A stretch of DNA of 64,000 nucleotides from Epinephelus fuscoguttatus. Taxonomy: Eukaryota > Chordata > Actinopteri > Perciformes > Serranidae. The stretch lies in NCBI RefSeq assembly GCF_011397635.1, contig NC_064757.1:28963839-29027838 (forward strand), written 5' to 3'. The notes under the pieces are model-generated. The model was given only the letters and a program-made list of their open reading frames with translations. It was not told the origin of the DNA and made no database searches. Made by a program: the position numbers and the translations under genes. Positions 40,101-51,953 of the stretch are shown here, piece by piece (the stretch's first letter is position 1; each line of letters starts with the position of its first letter).

Positions 40101-41140
40101 CCTCAACCAAGGGAAACGCTCTTGAAAAAAATCATTACTTGTAGGTCTTTCTTTTGTCCACTAGATGGCAACATTGGCCCACAACTTAGTCTCACCAGTT
40201 ACTATCCCCTAAACCGCCCCAAGAACCCCACCAACATCAGTCTTTTTTTTCCCCAGGTATCGGCTCAGGGATCAGTTACATGTTCAACAACCAACACAAA
40301 TTTAATATTCTCACTCTGTATTCGACCAATAGGTAAGAACTTTTTATTTTAAATTACCACATGAGTTGCAGTCATGATCTTTTTCTGTATTTTCCTGCAG
40401 CTTTGTGTGTTTGTGTGTGCAGGGCAGAGAGGGAAAGAGCCAGGGCGCAGCAGCAGAGCATCAGTAATAAACTTTTTACCATTGAAGGAACAGATGAGTC
40501 AGGCTGTCCGATCTACAGCCCTGCTCCTCAGGTCCAGCAGGTGTGCCAGGTGGTGGATGGTTTCATCTATGTAGCCAATGCAGAGCCTGGAAGAGGTGAG
40601 ATAAGAGGATAATTTTACTCTGTTTCTCTTCTGCTCCTTTATTAGCAAGCATTTTGTCATGCTCATTGGTTTAATATAACAAATGCATGAAAAACCATGT
40701 CTTCAATAGGTGAAGGGGAATCTGAGGTGGCTCAGATTCGGGCTGTGCTGAGCTCTGCGGGCGGTTTGGCATCCAGGCCTCTGCTGGTGCTCTCCTGTGT
40801 CTCCAGAGAAGAACCAGAAGAGGTCACAACAACCAGGCTGCAAACTGTTAGCAGCAGAATTAGAGCCAGGTGTCGAACTCCCTGTGTCTACATGGCAAAG
40901 AGACTTGGCCTACCCCAGCTGGCTAACCCCTGGATGGTAATTTCTGACATTTAATCAACTGAAAGGCTTCCTCTGCAGTTATATCCACCTGGTGTCTGTT
41001 TGAGATCATTTCCAGCCTGCGTTTGTGTTTCCCTCTCTTTCATTCAGGTGCAGGATACAGTAGCAGAATCTCTGTCAGGTCTTCTGGATGGCATTTCTTG
41101 GTTGCTGAAATGTTCTGGAGTCAAACTCCACGGCAGCTAG
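36975..41140 (+). CDS. fbxo4: FBXO4, F-box only protein 4 (SCF ubiquitin ligase receptor)
   Basis: Seven exons: 36975-37136, 39450-39724, 39817-40037, 40257-40332, 40423-40595, 40710-40936, 41048-41140; GT/AG throughout, phases agree, 408 aa plus TAG (human about 387). The F-box spans about residues 53-96, with VDIQFLIMTFLSPADICC, then ATSRYWRAMVRDPLLWKYFL. The C-terminal atypical GTPase-like domain (known in Fbx4 to bind TRF1) starts near AMFGPGMEQLDVSLVTRL and includes YMFNNQHKFNILTLYSTN, VCQVVDGFIYVANAE and RPLLVLSCVS. It recruits substrates to SKP1-CUL1. Human Ser12-Pro, the GSK3-beta site used for dimer activation, has no obvious counterpart in this N-terminus (MAGTMQQVNESVVIRS). Confidence 0.95.
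37515..38562 (+). pseudogene. Tc1/mariner-like transposon copy with broken transposase, in FBXO4 intron 1
   Basis: Terminal inverted repeats at 37515-37544 (TACACCCACCGCCCACTTTA...) and 38533-38562 (...AAAGTGGCTAGTGAGTGTA) agree at 24 of 30 bases and start/end with TA. The interior keeps pieces of a DDE transposase in several frames: an HTH region (GRSD-VERGMVVGARRAGL, from ATG 37633), the second-Asp region QQDNAPCHKAQI (about 38250) and SPDLNPIEHLRDVVE with the catalytic acid (about 38325). Frame changes and lost middle make it inactive. Confidence 0.88.
38563..39449. other. FBXO4 intron 1, distal part
   Basis: A+T-rich; no recognised element. Confidence 0.5.
39450..39724 (+). CDS. fbxo4: FBXO4 exon 2 (F-box)
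   Basis: F-box followed by LRDMPYWPSIDHVSMPQL and an acidic stretch ESLDDREEGDDKG that is longer than in human. Acceptor CCTTAAG, donor GTAGG, phase 2. Confidence 0.94.
39817..40037 (+). CDS. fbxo4: FBXO4 exon 3
   Basis: EYLKGCPSCRQQW, then VVTSFLQSLVLASEPRYA and AMFGPGMEQLDVSLVTRL, ending GTPHRQIN. Acceptor TTGACAG, donor GTGAG. Confidence 0.94.
40257..40332 (+). CDS. fbxo4: FBXO4 exon 4
   Basis: GIGSGISYMFNNQHKFNI then LTLYSTN, matching human GIGSGVNFQLNNQHKFNI. Acceptor CCCCAG, donor GTAAG. Confidence 0.94.
40423..40595 (+). CDS. fbxo4: FBXO4 exon 5
   Basis: AERERARAQQQSISNKLF ... QVQQVCQVVDGFIYVANA. Acceptor TGTGCAG (a GT-rich, rather weak pyrimidine tract), donor GTGAG, phase 1. Confidence 0.92.
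40710..40936 (+). CDS. fbxo4: FBXO4 exon 6
   Basis: GEGESEVAQIRAVLSSAG, LASRPLLVLSCVSREE, CRTPCVYMAKRLGLPQLA and NPWM. It includes an insert (EVTTTRLQTVSSRIRA) relative to human. Confidence 0.93.
41048..41140 (+). CDS. fbxo4: FBXO4 exon 7 (stop)
   Basis: VQDTVAESLSGLLDGISW then LLKCSGVKLHGS and TAG, matching human VQDTEAETLTGFLNGIEWIL. Confidence 0.94.
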   Translation: MQDTVAESLSGLLDGISWLLKCSGVKLHGS

Positions 41141-42264
41141 TTATCTAACTTCTGCCGCTGCTGCCAGATGAATGAAAACCGCAGACCTCACTGCTGCGTC
41201 ATCCTGACACCAAGACACACTACGGCATTTCCTGCGTAATGTATACCACATGTGTGCAATGTCTCACCGTTGGAGCAAAGCCTTTGGGATTTAATGACTT
41301 GGATCAGCTGCAGCATTGATGGGTTTCTCGCAACAGTTGTGAATGAAGGAACACGCAGATAAACAGACTCGGGTGCAGATGTAGAAAAACAAAATGAGAA
41401 AAGTGGTAAAAGCCACACGTGAAAACAATCAGTGACTCAATTTATTGCCAACTTACTGATCTTAAATGCTTTTTATATGTAATGAGTATATGCTGCTTTG
41501 ATTTATATGCCGTATGATGACACATGTTTACAAGTGGTGAGCTGCTAACTAATCAGGTGTCCCGCTGTGTGGTTTAAAATGGGATGGAGACATATTTAAA
41601 TGTTTTATTAAGGGATTAACCTCTGCAAAAGTCAGCTTATATAACTTTCAGATAAAAAAACAACAGCCTCCTGATCAGAACTTTAAACTGCAAAGATATG
41701 ACTAAACCAGCAACATTATAATACAAGCAAATGAATGTATTATTTTACTTTTATGCTCTGGCAGTTAAGAAATGCTGCCTTTTCAGAAGTGCTGGATGGT
41801 CCTCTGATTTCAAACGCTGACATCTTTTATTTGCTGCTCAATGACTTTGTTCTACAAGTGGTTTCAGAGCGACAGGTTTTTCTTGTGTTGGATGAGTCAC
41901 ACTCTCAGGCTCGAAGAACACTGACGACTCACTACTAAATGTCTGTTAAATTACCAGCAAATCACTGTTAAGTAATCACGTAAAAACGACTCTATGTATG
42001 TGTGAGTCACGATTTCTGTCTTCACCTTTTCCTCCTTTCTTCTTCTTCTTTGCATCGCACGCACATACGCACAAGTTTAAAATCTTGCGAGCAGCGGATG
42101 GTATTTCCTTTACCTTCCGTTCCTTTCCTCTGAGGTCGATCCTGGCATGAAAAGCTGAATCCACATCTGTATGACATGACGGCAAGCATGGAAGAACAGC
42201 CTGCTTCGACAACCAGGGAGCGCTGCCAGTAGCTGTGTGAGTTAGTGCTTGGCTGCAGAGAGCT
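41141..42264. other. FBXO4 3' UTR region and beginning of the intergenic stretch
   Basis: No canonical AATAAA was noted close behind the stop codon, so the 3' end is not placed. No further exon seen. Confidence 0.4.
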
Positions 42265-42720
42265 CTGCCTTTGATTTTTTTATTTTATTTGATTTTATAT
42301 ATTCAACTAGGAAGTTACATTTAGGTTAAAACCTCTTTAACAAGGGAGACCTAGCTCAGACAGGGTCAAACATGCAGCAGGACAAGAACATCAAATCACA
42401 GTAGCAACAGTAGGTACAGCAAAAAATGCATTACATAATACGGTGCATTCGAAACATAGCAACATTTAATCATGTGTTTGATGGTTAACAGCAGCACCTG
42501 TATCTAGCAGTGACCACTTTTACACTGTGAAGAAGCTGAATAGGAAAATCCTGACACATAAGAATATATTTAATCCACAGCAACCTTCTGGAAGCCAAGT
42601 ATATAGACGCAGTTTTCAAATCATCCCAGCAGGAGTACAGGTTTTATTTAAAGCTGCCTACTGTAGATAATTCAGGACCTAAGCTGACCTGTCTGTCAGG
42701 CAGGCATGAAAAATCAAAAA
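42265..42720 (-). mobile_element. LINE-type 3' end, minus strand
   Basis: Read on the minus strand the sequence ends GACCTAGGTCTCCCTTG-like, TAACTTCCTAGTTG, then an A/T-rich (AAAT)n tail. This resembles the 3' UTR of fish L2/Rex-type LINEs from memory. The 5' extent is uncertain and no RT frame remains. Confidence 0.45.
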
Positions 42721-43263
42721 TACCTTCTGTAATATAATAATGGAGGTACAACCCCACACGCAAACACTCCCGGTTAGTTGTGGCTTCATTTCTGCGTTTG
42801 CTTGTGATGATTTTCTAAAACAGAATTCCAGTGCAATTACAGCACTTAAATGATCCCATATCTCCCTTTAATGTGTTTAAGTTGTGTTTATCCACTGAAA
42901 ATGACCACCTGTTTCATATTCAGTGTCCCCGGCAGCAGTGTTCACATGCTACTAATGGCAGGATGTGGGGCCTGACAAGATAATGTGCCTCGCTGCTGCT
43001 CTTTTGTTCTGCTCCCCTAGGTAACCTCAAGTCTTTGGTAAAAGTATGTTCCACTCCCCCCCACCCCCACCCCCCACAGTAGTCCTTCCATCAAAAGGCT
43101 CTTTTGTCTCAACAATCATTTTCATAGACATACAGATTTAGAATAGGACCATGATTGGTGCAATTAAGGTGCATTAAGCTGAGCTGAATACTGGTGAAGC
43201 GGAGATTGATTCTTTTTTTTTCCCCATTGAAATTTACAGGGAAATGATGGAGGAGCTGGCTGC

Positions 43264-43264
<1 letters not shown>

Positions 43265-43334
<70 letters not shown>
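43265..43334 (+). repeat. (GT)35 microsatellite
   Basis: 70 uninterrupted bases of GT; the apparent ORF here is purely repeat. Confidence 0.97.
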
Positions 43335-43337
<3 letters not shown>

Positions 43338-45371
43338 AGAGAGAGAGAATCTGACTTTTATCTCTGCTCATCTCTGCTCTCTGTAAACAGGATGTCTATC
43401 TCTTCGGTCATCAGTCCACAGTTATTTACCTATACTGTAAGTTTGTGTGTATATGTGCATGCATGCTCATGTTCACACGGTTGACCATATTAGAAAAAAA
43501 TAGCATGTAAACCATGGGAACCTGTTTTTAGGGCAGATATGCAGGGAATACTGCTTAATCCTTTGTTATTACTCTATGATCCTGCCGGAGCCAAAAAGAT
43601 TTGCTGAACAAGGATTGCTGCCTCTGTCAGCGTGTATGAATATGTACGATGTTTGAATGAATGAATGAAATGAATGAAGATGAGCTGCTTTAATGTGAAT
43701 GCAGACTAAAGAAAAATAAACAGCAATAAAGTTATTGAGAGTTCGCAGCCAGGGTGTGTTGGATCCACTGCTGGACTTGCTTGGATAGGATATTTTCAAG
43801 GTCTGTTTATTTAGAGAACAGACTGTGGACCATAAGCGCACGCCCCTACATAATGGTGGCTGGGGTTCGGTGGGGGAGGTTCCCTGGCAGTGTTTTGGGA
43901 GGGTGAATGAGTACCAGACCTCCAGCTGCCTCGTCTTCCACAATCAAAGGGGGCCTCTGGGATATGATGTCACGAGGAAGAAACCCCTGTTTACTGACCC
44001 AAGACAGTTTACAGAAGTCTGCAACAGCTAAAGCATAGCATGCATGTAACATGTGTCTGGAGACACCAGTGTATTGTAAATAATGTGTGTATTAAAGAGA
44101 AAAAAAAGTCAAGGACGGATGAAAAGGCTCTTCGTCTGTGCTTTACAACAGCTGTGACTGGTGTGATGCCAAGTGTTTGAGAGGTGTGCCTGTGTGTGAA
44201 ACAGAGTTTAATGCAGTTCAGTTTATGGTGGGTTTTTTTTACAGCCTGAAGCAATATGAAAAAATAATCAGCAAAATTGCACACAGTCTGTTTACTTATG
44301 TAATCTGAAGGATGTTATGGCAGAGGTATTTCCTATATATTCCCAGCGGTTTCCACTGCTCAATGAAGTTTAAGTTTTCTTGCTGGTGGATACGTATAGT
44401 ATCTCATTTTATGCCAGCAATGACCTTATTTAAGTCAGCTTACATGCAGCTTTTCAGCATTTGCAGAACAAGTCAAATATTGAATTTGGGTAGTATAATT
44501 GCAAAATAAGTGGTTATTTTTGCACAAATTTGCACAGAAATTAAAGCTAAATATGCTCTCTGTTGAGTACATATTATTGCAAACATTATTTTAGTGCACC
44601 TAGATAAATAATAAATGTTGTGGACACACCAAGCAACTATTACCCCTGCTTATAATATTAAGTTGAAACTGTATTCTGAGCCTGTAGTGCGTGGTGGTGT
44701 AGACTTATAATAATCAAGCACCATTAATGCAAATATATTGCAGAAGAAGAGTCAATACAACACTATGAGTAAAATTATATACGAGGTTAAGTGCAAAGTA
44801 ACTGCTATAAATCTATACATGTGCTACCCCATCAATAATTAAGCCGGCTCTGTCTCACTGTCTCCCTCAAACTTCTGCTTTTTACATCACCCTCTCCATC
44901 TTCCGCCGTGCCTCTTCTTCACCTTTGTCGCATCCCACTCCTTTCACTCTCTCCTCCTTTCATTAGAGTTAAGTCCCTGATTTGTATTCTACAATGACAG
45001 CCAAGATTAAAGTAGGCATTGGGAAAAAAAAACATCATTTGCATGATGCATTCAGTGATTAGGCTAAGCGTACCTCTTAATTGTGTTGTTTTGCACATGG
45101 TGGGGCTCTCATGCTGATACTCTGTGGATCTTACTCATCCCATGCAATCTCATCAATTCACTTCAATTTCCTCCCCACTTCACTGCGTCTATCCCACCTA
45201 CCTCCTGCTGCTATATATATGGCAGGTTAGGGACTCGTAACACTGAATTAGGGTTCAGAAGTGTTAATAGTGGATTATATGTGAATCCCTTTGAGTCCAT
45301 CAGCAGCTCTGTAATAAAGAAGATATGGAACGCGGAGCACAGTGATCTGCCCTTATATTTGCTGCTGTTGT

Positions 45372-45375
<4 letters not shown>
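43335..45375. other. Intergenic, no gene recognised
   Basis: Holds a pyrimidine-rich tract at about 44850-44965 (CTCTCC/TTC-rich). The frames at 43569-43943 and 43825-44031 overlap on opposite strands without family resemblance. Confidence 0.4.
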
Positions 45376-45435
<60 letters not shown>

Positions 45436-45440
45436 TGTGT
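45376..45440 (+). repeat. (GT)n microsatellite
   Basis: About 28 GT units with one interruption near 45433. Confidence 0.95.
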
Positions 45441-46029
45441 TCCCCCTGTAGCCATCCCCTCTCTTTTTTATCCTAATCCAATGGGCAGCAGGGTGCTGAC
45501 ATAGTTGTGAATGGCCACACTTGTGATGTGAAACTGCACTAAATGCATTACAGGTGACTTGAAAGGGATGACACAAAGGCCACTCTTTCATTAAGTGGAA
45601 AATACAGACAGACAGCCAAGCACGAATAGATCCTATACGGCTATTGAAAGGCATGCTATTGCAGAAAACCAATTATGAGTTACTCAGTCAGACGGCTCAG
45701 AAACAGAAAACCAAACAATCTCTGAAAACAACCATTAAACGTTATTTTGTTGTCCGTGACTCAATTCTGATTAAAACAAATGTTCCCTGCAAAGATTTAA
45801 AAAAAAAAAAAAAAAAAAAAAGTGATGTCTGTATTTTTTTTATTTTCAACAAATGCCAACAGCAACAATAAACTGATGCTATTGCTTGTGTAACAAAATC
45901 CTGATATAGCTTATTCCTCTGGGCCACAGACCTCCATGTCCTGCACCTATTAAAAACACATGGTAACCACATTGCTACACCGGGTGGCATGTGTGGTTGT
46001 GCTGCTGCCGTGGTCCTGCCAGATGTCTC

Positions 46030-46548
46030 CTGCTGCTGCTGCCATCATTAGTCATTAGTCATACTTCTACTGTTATTATACACATATGATTATTGTCACA
46101 CATGTATACTGCCAGATATTAATATATACTTTCAACATATTGTACCGCAGTAACCAGAACTATAACTATAATATTATTACTTTCATTAATGTTGTTGTAA
46201 GCTACTGTCATTACCGTCTGTCCTGCATCTCTCTCTCTCTCTTTCTTTCTATCTCATTGTGTCATAGGGATTAACGTTACTGTTAATTTATTATGCTGAT
46301 CTGTTCTGTACGACATCTATTGCACGTCTGTCCGTCCTGGAAGAGGGATCCCTCCTCAGTTGCTCTTCCTGAGGTTTCTACCGTTTTTTTCCCCCGTTAA
46401 AGGTTTTTTTGGGGGGAGTTTTTCCTTATCCGCTGTGAGGGTCAGAGGGATGTTGAGGGATGTTGTATGCTGTAAAGCCCTGTGAGGCAAATTGTGATTT
46501 GTGATATTGGGCTTTATAAATAAAATTGATTGAATTGATTGATTGATG
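46030..46548 (+). mobile_element. LINE 3' UTR and tail, plus strand
   Basis: CATCTATTGCACGTCTGTCC, GGAAGAGGGATCCCTCCTC, GCTCTTCCTGAGGTTTCTAC, GTTAAAGGTTTTTTTGGGG and TGTGATATTGGGCTTTATAA lead into a (GATT)n tail. This is a very common fish non-LTR retrotransposon 3' end. No reverse-transcriptase frame is present, so it is a 5'-truncated copy; the left limit is approximate. Confidence 0.7.
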
Positions 46549-46559
46549 TTGCTTTATTA

Positions 46560-47821
46560 CATTGTACTGTGTGTCTTTCAAAATTGCTTTGTGCTTCTTC
46601 AGAGCTAAGCTAGTTTTCCAAAATGAAGTTAGTAAAACTAAACAAAATCCTCTAACATTTAAAAAAAAAAAAAACAACTCATAAGCTACTGCAGGGTTAG
46701 CGAATTAGCTTGCTAAGTAGATTGGCTATGCGAACAAGTAAACTGACCAATAGATTTAGCAAGTTAGCTATGCTAACAAGTAAGCTTGCTTGTAGGTTAA
46801 AATACAGTTCACTAACATTACGTTACATTTTTTGACCGTGTGGTCCTGGATCAACACCAAAAAAAAAACGTTTTTAATAGACTATAAAAAAGGAGGTGGG
46901 ATGTCTTAATCGCAGGTATTTGCAACTGAAAATTTATATTATCCTTACTCTTAATTAGTGAACAATAATCTAGCCTATTGGCAAGCTTATTTGGTAGCAT
47001 AGCCTTCCTAGTTAGCAAGCTAACTTGCTAATAGTCTAGCTACCCTATTGGCAAACTTATTTGTTAGCATAGCCTTCCTAGTTAGCAAGCTAACTTGCTA
47101 ATAGTCTAGCTGGCCTATTGTCAAGCTTATTTGTTAGCATAGCCTTCCTAGTTAGCAAGCTAACTCGCTAATATTCTAGCCTATTGTCAATCTTATTCAT
47201 TAGCATAGTCTTCCTAGTTAGAAAGCTAACTCGCTAATATTCTAGCCTATTGGCAAGCTTATTTGGTAGCATAGCGTTCCTAGTTAGCTGACTAACTTGC
47301 TAATATTCTAGCCTATTGGCAAACTTATTTGTTAGCATAGCCTTCCTAGTTAGCAAGCTAACTTGCTAATAGTCTAGCTAGCCTATTGTCAAGCATATTT
47401 GTTAGCATAGCCTTCCTAGTTAGCAAGCTAACTCGCTAATATTCTAGCCTATTGTCAAGCTTATTCCTTAGCATAGTCTTCCTAGTTAGAAAGCTAACTC
47501 GCTAATATTCTAGCCTATTGTCAAGCTTATTCATTAGCCTTCCTAGTTAGTTAGCAAGCTAACTCACTCATATTCTAGCCTATTGGCAAGCATATTCGTT
47601 AGCATAGCCTTCCTAGTTAGCAAGCTAACTTGCTAATATTGTAGTCTATTGGCAAGCTTCCTCATTAGCAAAGCCAACCTACTTAGCAAGCTAACCTGCA
47701 GTAGCTTGTAAGGTTTTTGTTTAATGTTACCAAGGATTTCGTTTAGTTAAACTAACTTCATTGTGGAGAACTAGTTTAGCTCCGAAGACGAATTTTGAAG
47801 ACGCTCAGGAGCAGTACACTG
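46560..47821. mobile_element. Foldback-type element: long terminal inverted repeats around a tandem array
   Basis: The left arm 46560-46695 and the right arm 47695-47821 are inverted copies: CATTGTACTGT / ACAGTACACTG-type tips, GAGCTAAGCTAG / CTAGTTTAGCTC, ATGAAGTTAG / CTAACTTCAT and AAGCTACTGCAGG / CCTGCAGTAGCTT. Inside the arms the same ~66-70-bp unit occurs: about two inverted, degraded units on the left (46700-46800) and eleven on the right. A ~170-bp non-repeated centre separates them. No transposase frame. The design recalls Drosophila FB elements, whose inverted arms are made of tandem repeats and differ in length. Confidence 0.75.
46981..47700 (+). repeat. Tandem array, 11 units of 65-70 bp with four-unit higher-order structure
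   Basis: Units start at 46981, 47051, 47121, 47187, 47253, 47319, 47389, 47455, 47521, 47586 and 47652 (last partial). Consensus begins GCAAGCTTATTTGTTAGCAT, continues AGCCTTCCTAGTTAGCAAGC and ends TCTAGCCTATTG. Shared variants pair unit 1 with 5 (TTTGGTAGC), 2 with 6 (GCAAACTTAT and ATAGTCTAGCT), 3 with 7, and 4 with 8 (TAGTCTTCC and TTAGAAAGC). Confidence 0.93.
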
Positions 47822-47968
47822 ATAATGTCAGAGATCTGTGATTGGTTGATTGCAATGTTGGTCCAGGCGCAGTAAATCCGCCGCTGAAAATAGTCCCCAA
47901 CAAATCCACTGTTTACTTCAGTGTAACTGGTGTTTGCCAAAAATTACCATGTTTTAGAAATGACTTGG

Positions 47969-47970
<2 letters not shown>

Positions 47971-48028
<58 letters not shown>
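47971..48028. repeat. (AT)29 microsatellite
   Basis: 58 bases of perfect AT, self-complementary. Confidence 0.97.
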
Positions 48029-48032
<4 letters not shown>

Positions 48033-51000
48033 ACAGATTTATATCTTCAGTAGGAACCCATGAGAGTCACAGACAGGCTGGGGAAAGTGGAAAGTAATTA
48101 GGGAAAGACTAATGCATTGTTGGTTCTTGCCTTTAATTTAAAAAAAAAAAACATATAGAATATCACTACCCTTAGTCTTTAACATGGATTATAGGATATG
48201 GATGAATATGGATTACAGCAGACTGACAAAGCAGAGTCATCAACAATAGCACTTGCACTGTTTCACTTTCAATAAAATCACTGAATGTGGCAAAAAAAGA
48301 CATGGTGCAGGTCATTTTCTAGAGGCTAAAGGCAGATCTGCAAGACAGTGATTTCATCATTTAAATCAAGCCCTAATCAGGGGCAGAGCCAGACGTTTAA
48401 ACATTCAGTGCTCAGCCCAAACCTAGGGGGTCCGAGGGCACGCTCACCTGTTTGCAGCAGCTATATGCACTCTTATTCAAGCCATTCAAGATAATAGAGT
48501 GCCTAAAATTTATACATCATTTGTGAAAAACAGGATAGTTGCCAAGGGAAACAAAATCATCCTGTAGAGCTTACATCCTATTTTTGATCTCCAACTGTGT
48601 TCATCATTCTGAAGCCATAACAAAATAAATGTTGACGAAATGATGACTGATTTTCCCTCCTGCCATCTAAAAAGAGACAAAAAAGTAGAGTTCACTGAAT
48701 TAATGTTTATCTCATAAATCTGCTACATTTGAATCAATGCCATAATAACCTTGGTTGAGCTAATTGCAAATCAAGGATCCCTAACAACGCCAAGTAAATG
48801 TGGTCTTCAATACTCTGACATGAATATTTGCTATCTTCAGGGAGTAGCAAGGCTGGAGCTCCAAGAGCCAACCCCTAGTCTGCCCCTGGCCCTAATGACA
48901 CATGCTAGGATCACAGATAATAGAATACTTCATTTAAAAGCATTTTAATGGCTGGTTTAACAACTAACACCCGATTGTTCACCTAATATCCCACAGAGGG
49001 CGTAGCTGAGGGGGATAGCTTGGGGAATGAGGACCCAGTTCCAGGCCTCCAGTGCAGGCCCAGTGGCATCAGTCTGTGGGCCAGATGCATTGTTCTGTTG
49101 TCACATTCAATACAGCATAAGTCCACATGATCACTCGGAGCAGACAATCACAGGAATGAGTACTCAATAACAAAGGAACTAATTCAAAGGACGCCCTCAG
49201 TCTCCTCCAATCAGGGCTCTCTGTCCAACAACTGACCATTACACGGACGTGTTCAGGGGTCATTTAATACATACAAATTGTTTGGCAGTGTTTTTTCTAT
49301 TAGGTCATTATTGTCACAAAGGGCCTCAAGTCTAGTAAGAGGTCACAGCTACTTGCATTAACCCTAATGTTGCTTGAATTTATTTGTTTAATCTCAGTGA
49401 GGTGGAGAAAGTCATCATGCACAAAACTTCCTAACCTCATTACAACAAGTACAAGTTCTAGCTGCAGTATCCATGTTGCCTGAGAGCAGCCTCTGTGTCT
49501 CGCTGAGTGTTTTTATGCACGCTGCAGCTGTAGGACTTGGAAAAGCCGAGCCATAACTTGTGGGCCTCGTAGATGAGAAGGAGACAGGGATAGCTATAAA
49601 AATACAAGGATGGCTCTGCTCAATACGGACAGGCCAATTCCATTTCTTTCCCCTGGCATCACAAATTATGTCAACAATGCATCTGTGCATTGGTGGAAAG
49701 GAAAATACACCCCTTTCAGGCCTCATCTGTCTCTCTGTCAGTATGTTTGTCACTCTGACTTTGTTTCTATTTACAGCTGACCACGCTAGACGCTATAGGT
49801 TCCAGTACATCCTGTTTTCTTACTACTACTCACTGCTATTGGAGCATACAGGCTTGACTTACTCATATAACTTCATCAATTGTAAGTGAGCACTGCATGT
49901 AAAGTGGGGTGAGTTATAGCAAGATGTTGCCATGCAAAATGAAACCCTGATGCTTTGGCTTTATTACTGCAATTGATGTTGTTTACACTGATGGATGTTT
50001 GCCTTGGGATGATCATCGATTGGAAGGCAAATCCTGAAAAGACAAACTACCACAAGCTCCACGCAGGCAGATACGTTCATACATTTTAGCAGCAGCAGCA
50101 ACAGCTGGGTGTGTTTTTCTCTCACGTGTCGGGGCGGGCCGTCCATACTAATTGATGGCTCTTGGGTCGGGGGGTGTATATCCACTGACAGCTGAAATTC
50201 TAGGCGAGCCTCTCATGGCGTCACTTCTCCAGTGGGCCCTCCACGTGAGCCAAAGCAGGCTATAGTTTATAGACAGACGCAGCCATTCAAGCTGCTTGGA
50301 GTTCTCGGCATCAGCGCGGGAAGTTGTTCAGTGACGGCAGATTTTCTAAAGACAGTCTCCATTTTACAATCCTGAAGCAGCTGACATGCACACAAAAGTT
50401 TTATTTTCATCAATGCCAGTCAGACAGAATAACAGTAATCTCTCTGGTGACTCTCTGAAAGCAGCAGGTATGTGATCCATCCGCAGTCTCTAATTGGAGT
50501 GATGTTGCGCACTGTCAAAGCGCAATTACGCACGGCAGATGCGCGGGTTAAATTAGGCCTATACGCATCATGCACCAGAGTGGTACAAAAATAACCGCAG
50601 AAACCTCCGTGCTCATGTGCACATGAAACAGGTCGCTTATGGTTAATTATTCTACAAGGTTTGTTATGTAAATCAATAGGCGTGTTGAAGATTGACACAA
50701 TTCCATGAAAGGTTGTCTATTACCATCAGCGCGTCATCCTCCTAGTCTGACCACAGTGGCATACCTCCTGGAGCTACAAATCAGACGGTGGCTGCCATGT
50801 GAAACATATGTGATGGAGATTTGTCGGGTTCAATTTCATGATGATGTTCGCAGAGACAAAACTTATTTATTTGTACACCATATTAACCCACTTTATGGAG
50901 GTATGGTGATCAAAACAACCATTGTGCGCAGTGACAGGGGCTGATTGCGTAAAACACCCCAAAACGCTTACCAGCAGAGCAAAACCCATTCATTAAACAC

Positions 51001-51370
51001 GTGTATCCTGCTGTTATATCATTTCCAAGCAAAATTATTTACTGCAAACTTTAATATGCACGCGCTCCTATGATGTGGCGCGCATGCACGTGCCTTCTAC
51101 TTCCCCCAAATGCAATAAAAGATTGAACCTGTGAAAATGTGTAATCATAATTACTCAAAAAGCGCCATTTTCATGCGTCTATTAACACTCCAAAGTTAAT
51201 AGGTGCTAATTATAAAGATATTCCCGAGGGCATGGAGCCTAGTCATGTCCAGGCAGAGACACCTCGTGATGTTTTCTGCCTTTCTTTTTAGTATTAATAA
51301 TAATGGAATAAATACAAACTAAAATTTAAAAAAAAAAAAAGTCATTGTATGCCTATCCCCAGAGCGTCAC
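48029..51370. other. Intergenic, no gene recognised
   Basis: No exons or bounded repeats. The part 50400-51250 is unusually free of repeat texture (for example CTAATTGGAGTGATG and CGCAATTACGCACGG near 50490-50535) and could include conserved non-coding sequence, but that cannot be shown here. Confidence 0.35.
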
Positions 51371-51649
51371 TATAAAAGTATGTTCTAACGAGATTGTTTT
51401 GCACGGTGGGGCTGTGGTTCTCTCTTAATAAGAAATAAACTAATAAAATGTTTATTGGTGACTTTGGCTCATGCCAGAAAGCGTGGCAGCAGGCAGCCCC
51501 TCACTAAAAGGCTTTATTTTGGAAGTCTGGCCCCGGCAGTTTTTCTCCCTGGCTGTCCTCTCTCTGTGGTCATAATGGAGCAGATTGGATTGTTGGCGGA
51601 TGAGGGCGCTTCACCGCCATTTGAAACTCACACACACACACTCACGCTC

Positions 51650-51953
51650 AGTGGCTCTGTCCGAGCTACGTAGCGTGTGTATCCCTGAAAGTAGAGTAGA
51701 TGATGAACTGAGCAGCTGATAAGACAAGGAAAATCTTCACCACGACAGCGACACAGATCCGAGATCAATGATCGGGTGATGTGAAAGATCCCGATCGGAG
51801 GAGATCTTACTCGGCCGAGCAGGCTGAAGTGGAGAAGCAGGACTTTTTGTCGTGCCTGTTGGTGCTCACGCTGGCCATCAGATGACCAAGTTGTGAAAAG
51901 TCGATCTGCGCTGTCTTTGCAGTTTTTCTCCCCAGCTTGAGACTTCGAAACAA
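51650..51953 (+). other. Candidate non-coding first exon (possible GHR 5' exon)
   Basis: A moderately GC-rich block ends at CGAAACAA followed by a near-ideal donor GTAAGTG at 51954. Upstream, CTATAAAAGTATG near 51371 is TATA-like, though about 280 bases before the chosen block. There is no long frame into the donor. In human the gene after FBXO4 in this orientation is GHR, whose first exons are non-coding. The left limit is arbitrary and the link to GHR is inference; no GHR coding exon was found up to 64000. Confidence 0.3.

Noticed and set aside
43825..44031. 68-codon plus-strand frame
   Set aside because: Tempting composition, but it overlaps a longer minus-strand frame, has no family resemblance and no transcript signals.
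46981..47700. Regular repeats that might suggest a CRISPR array
   Set aside because: Units are contiguous 65-70-bp tandem repeats with no unique spacers, and the genome is clearly vertebrate.
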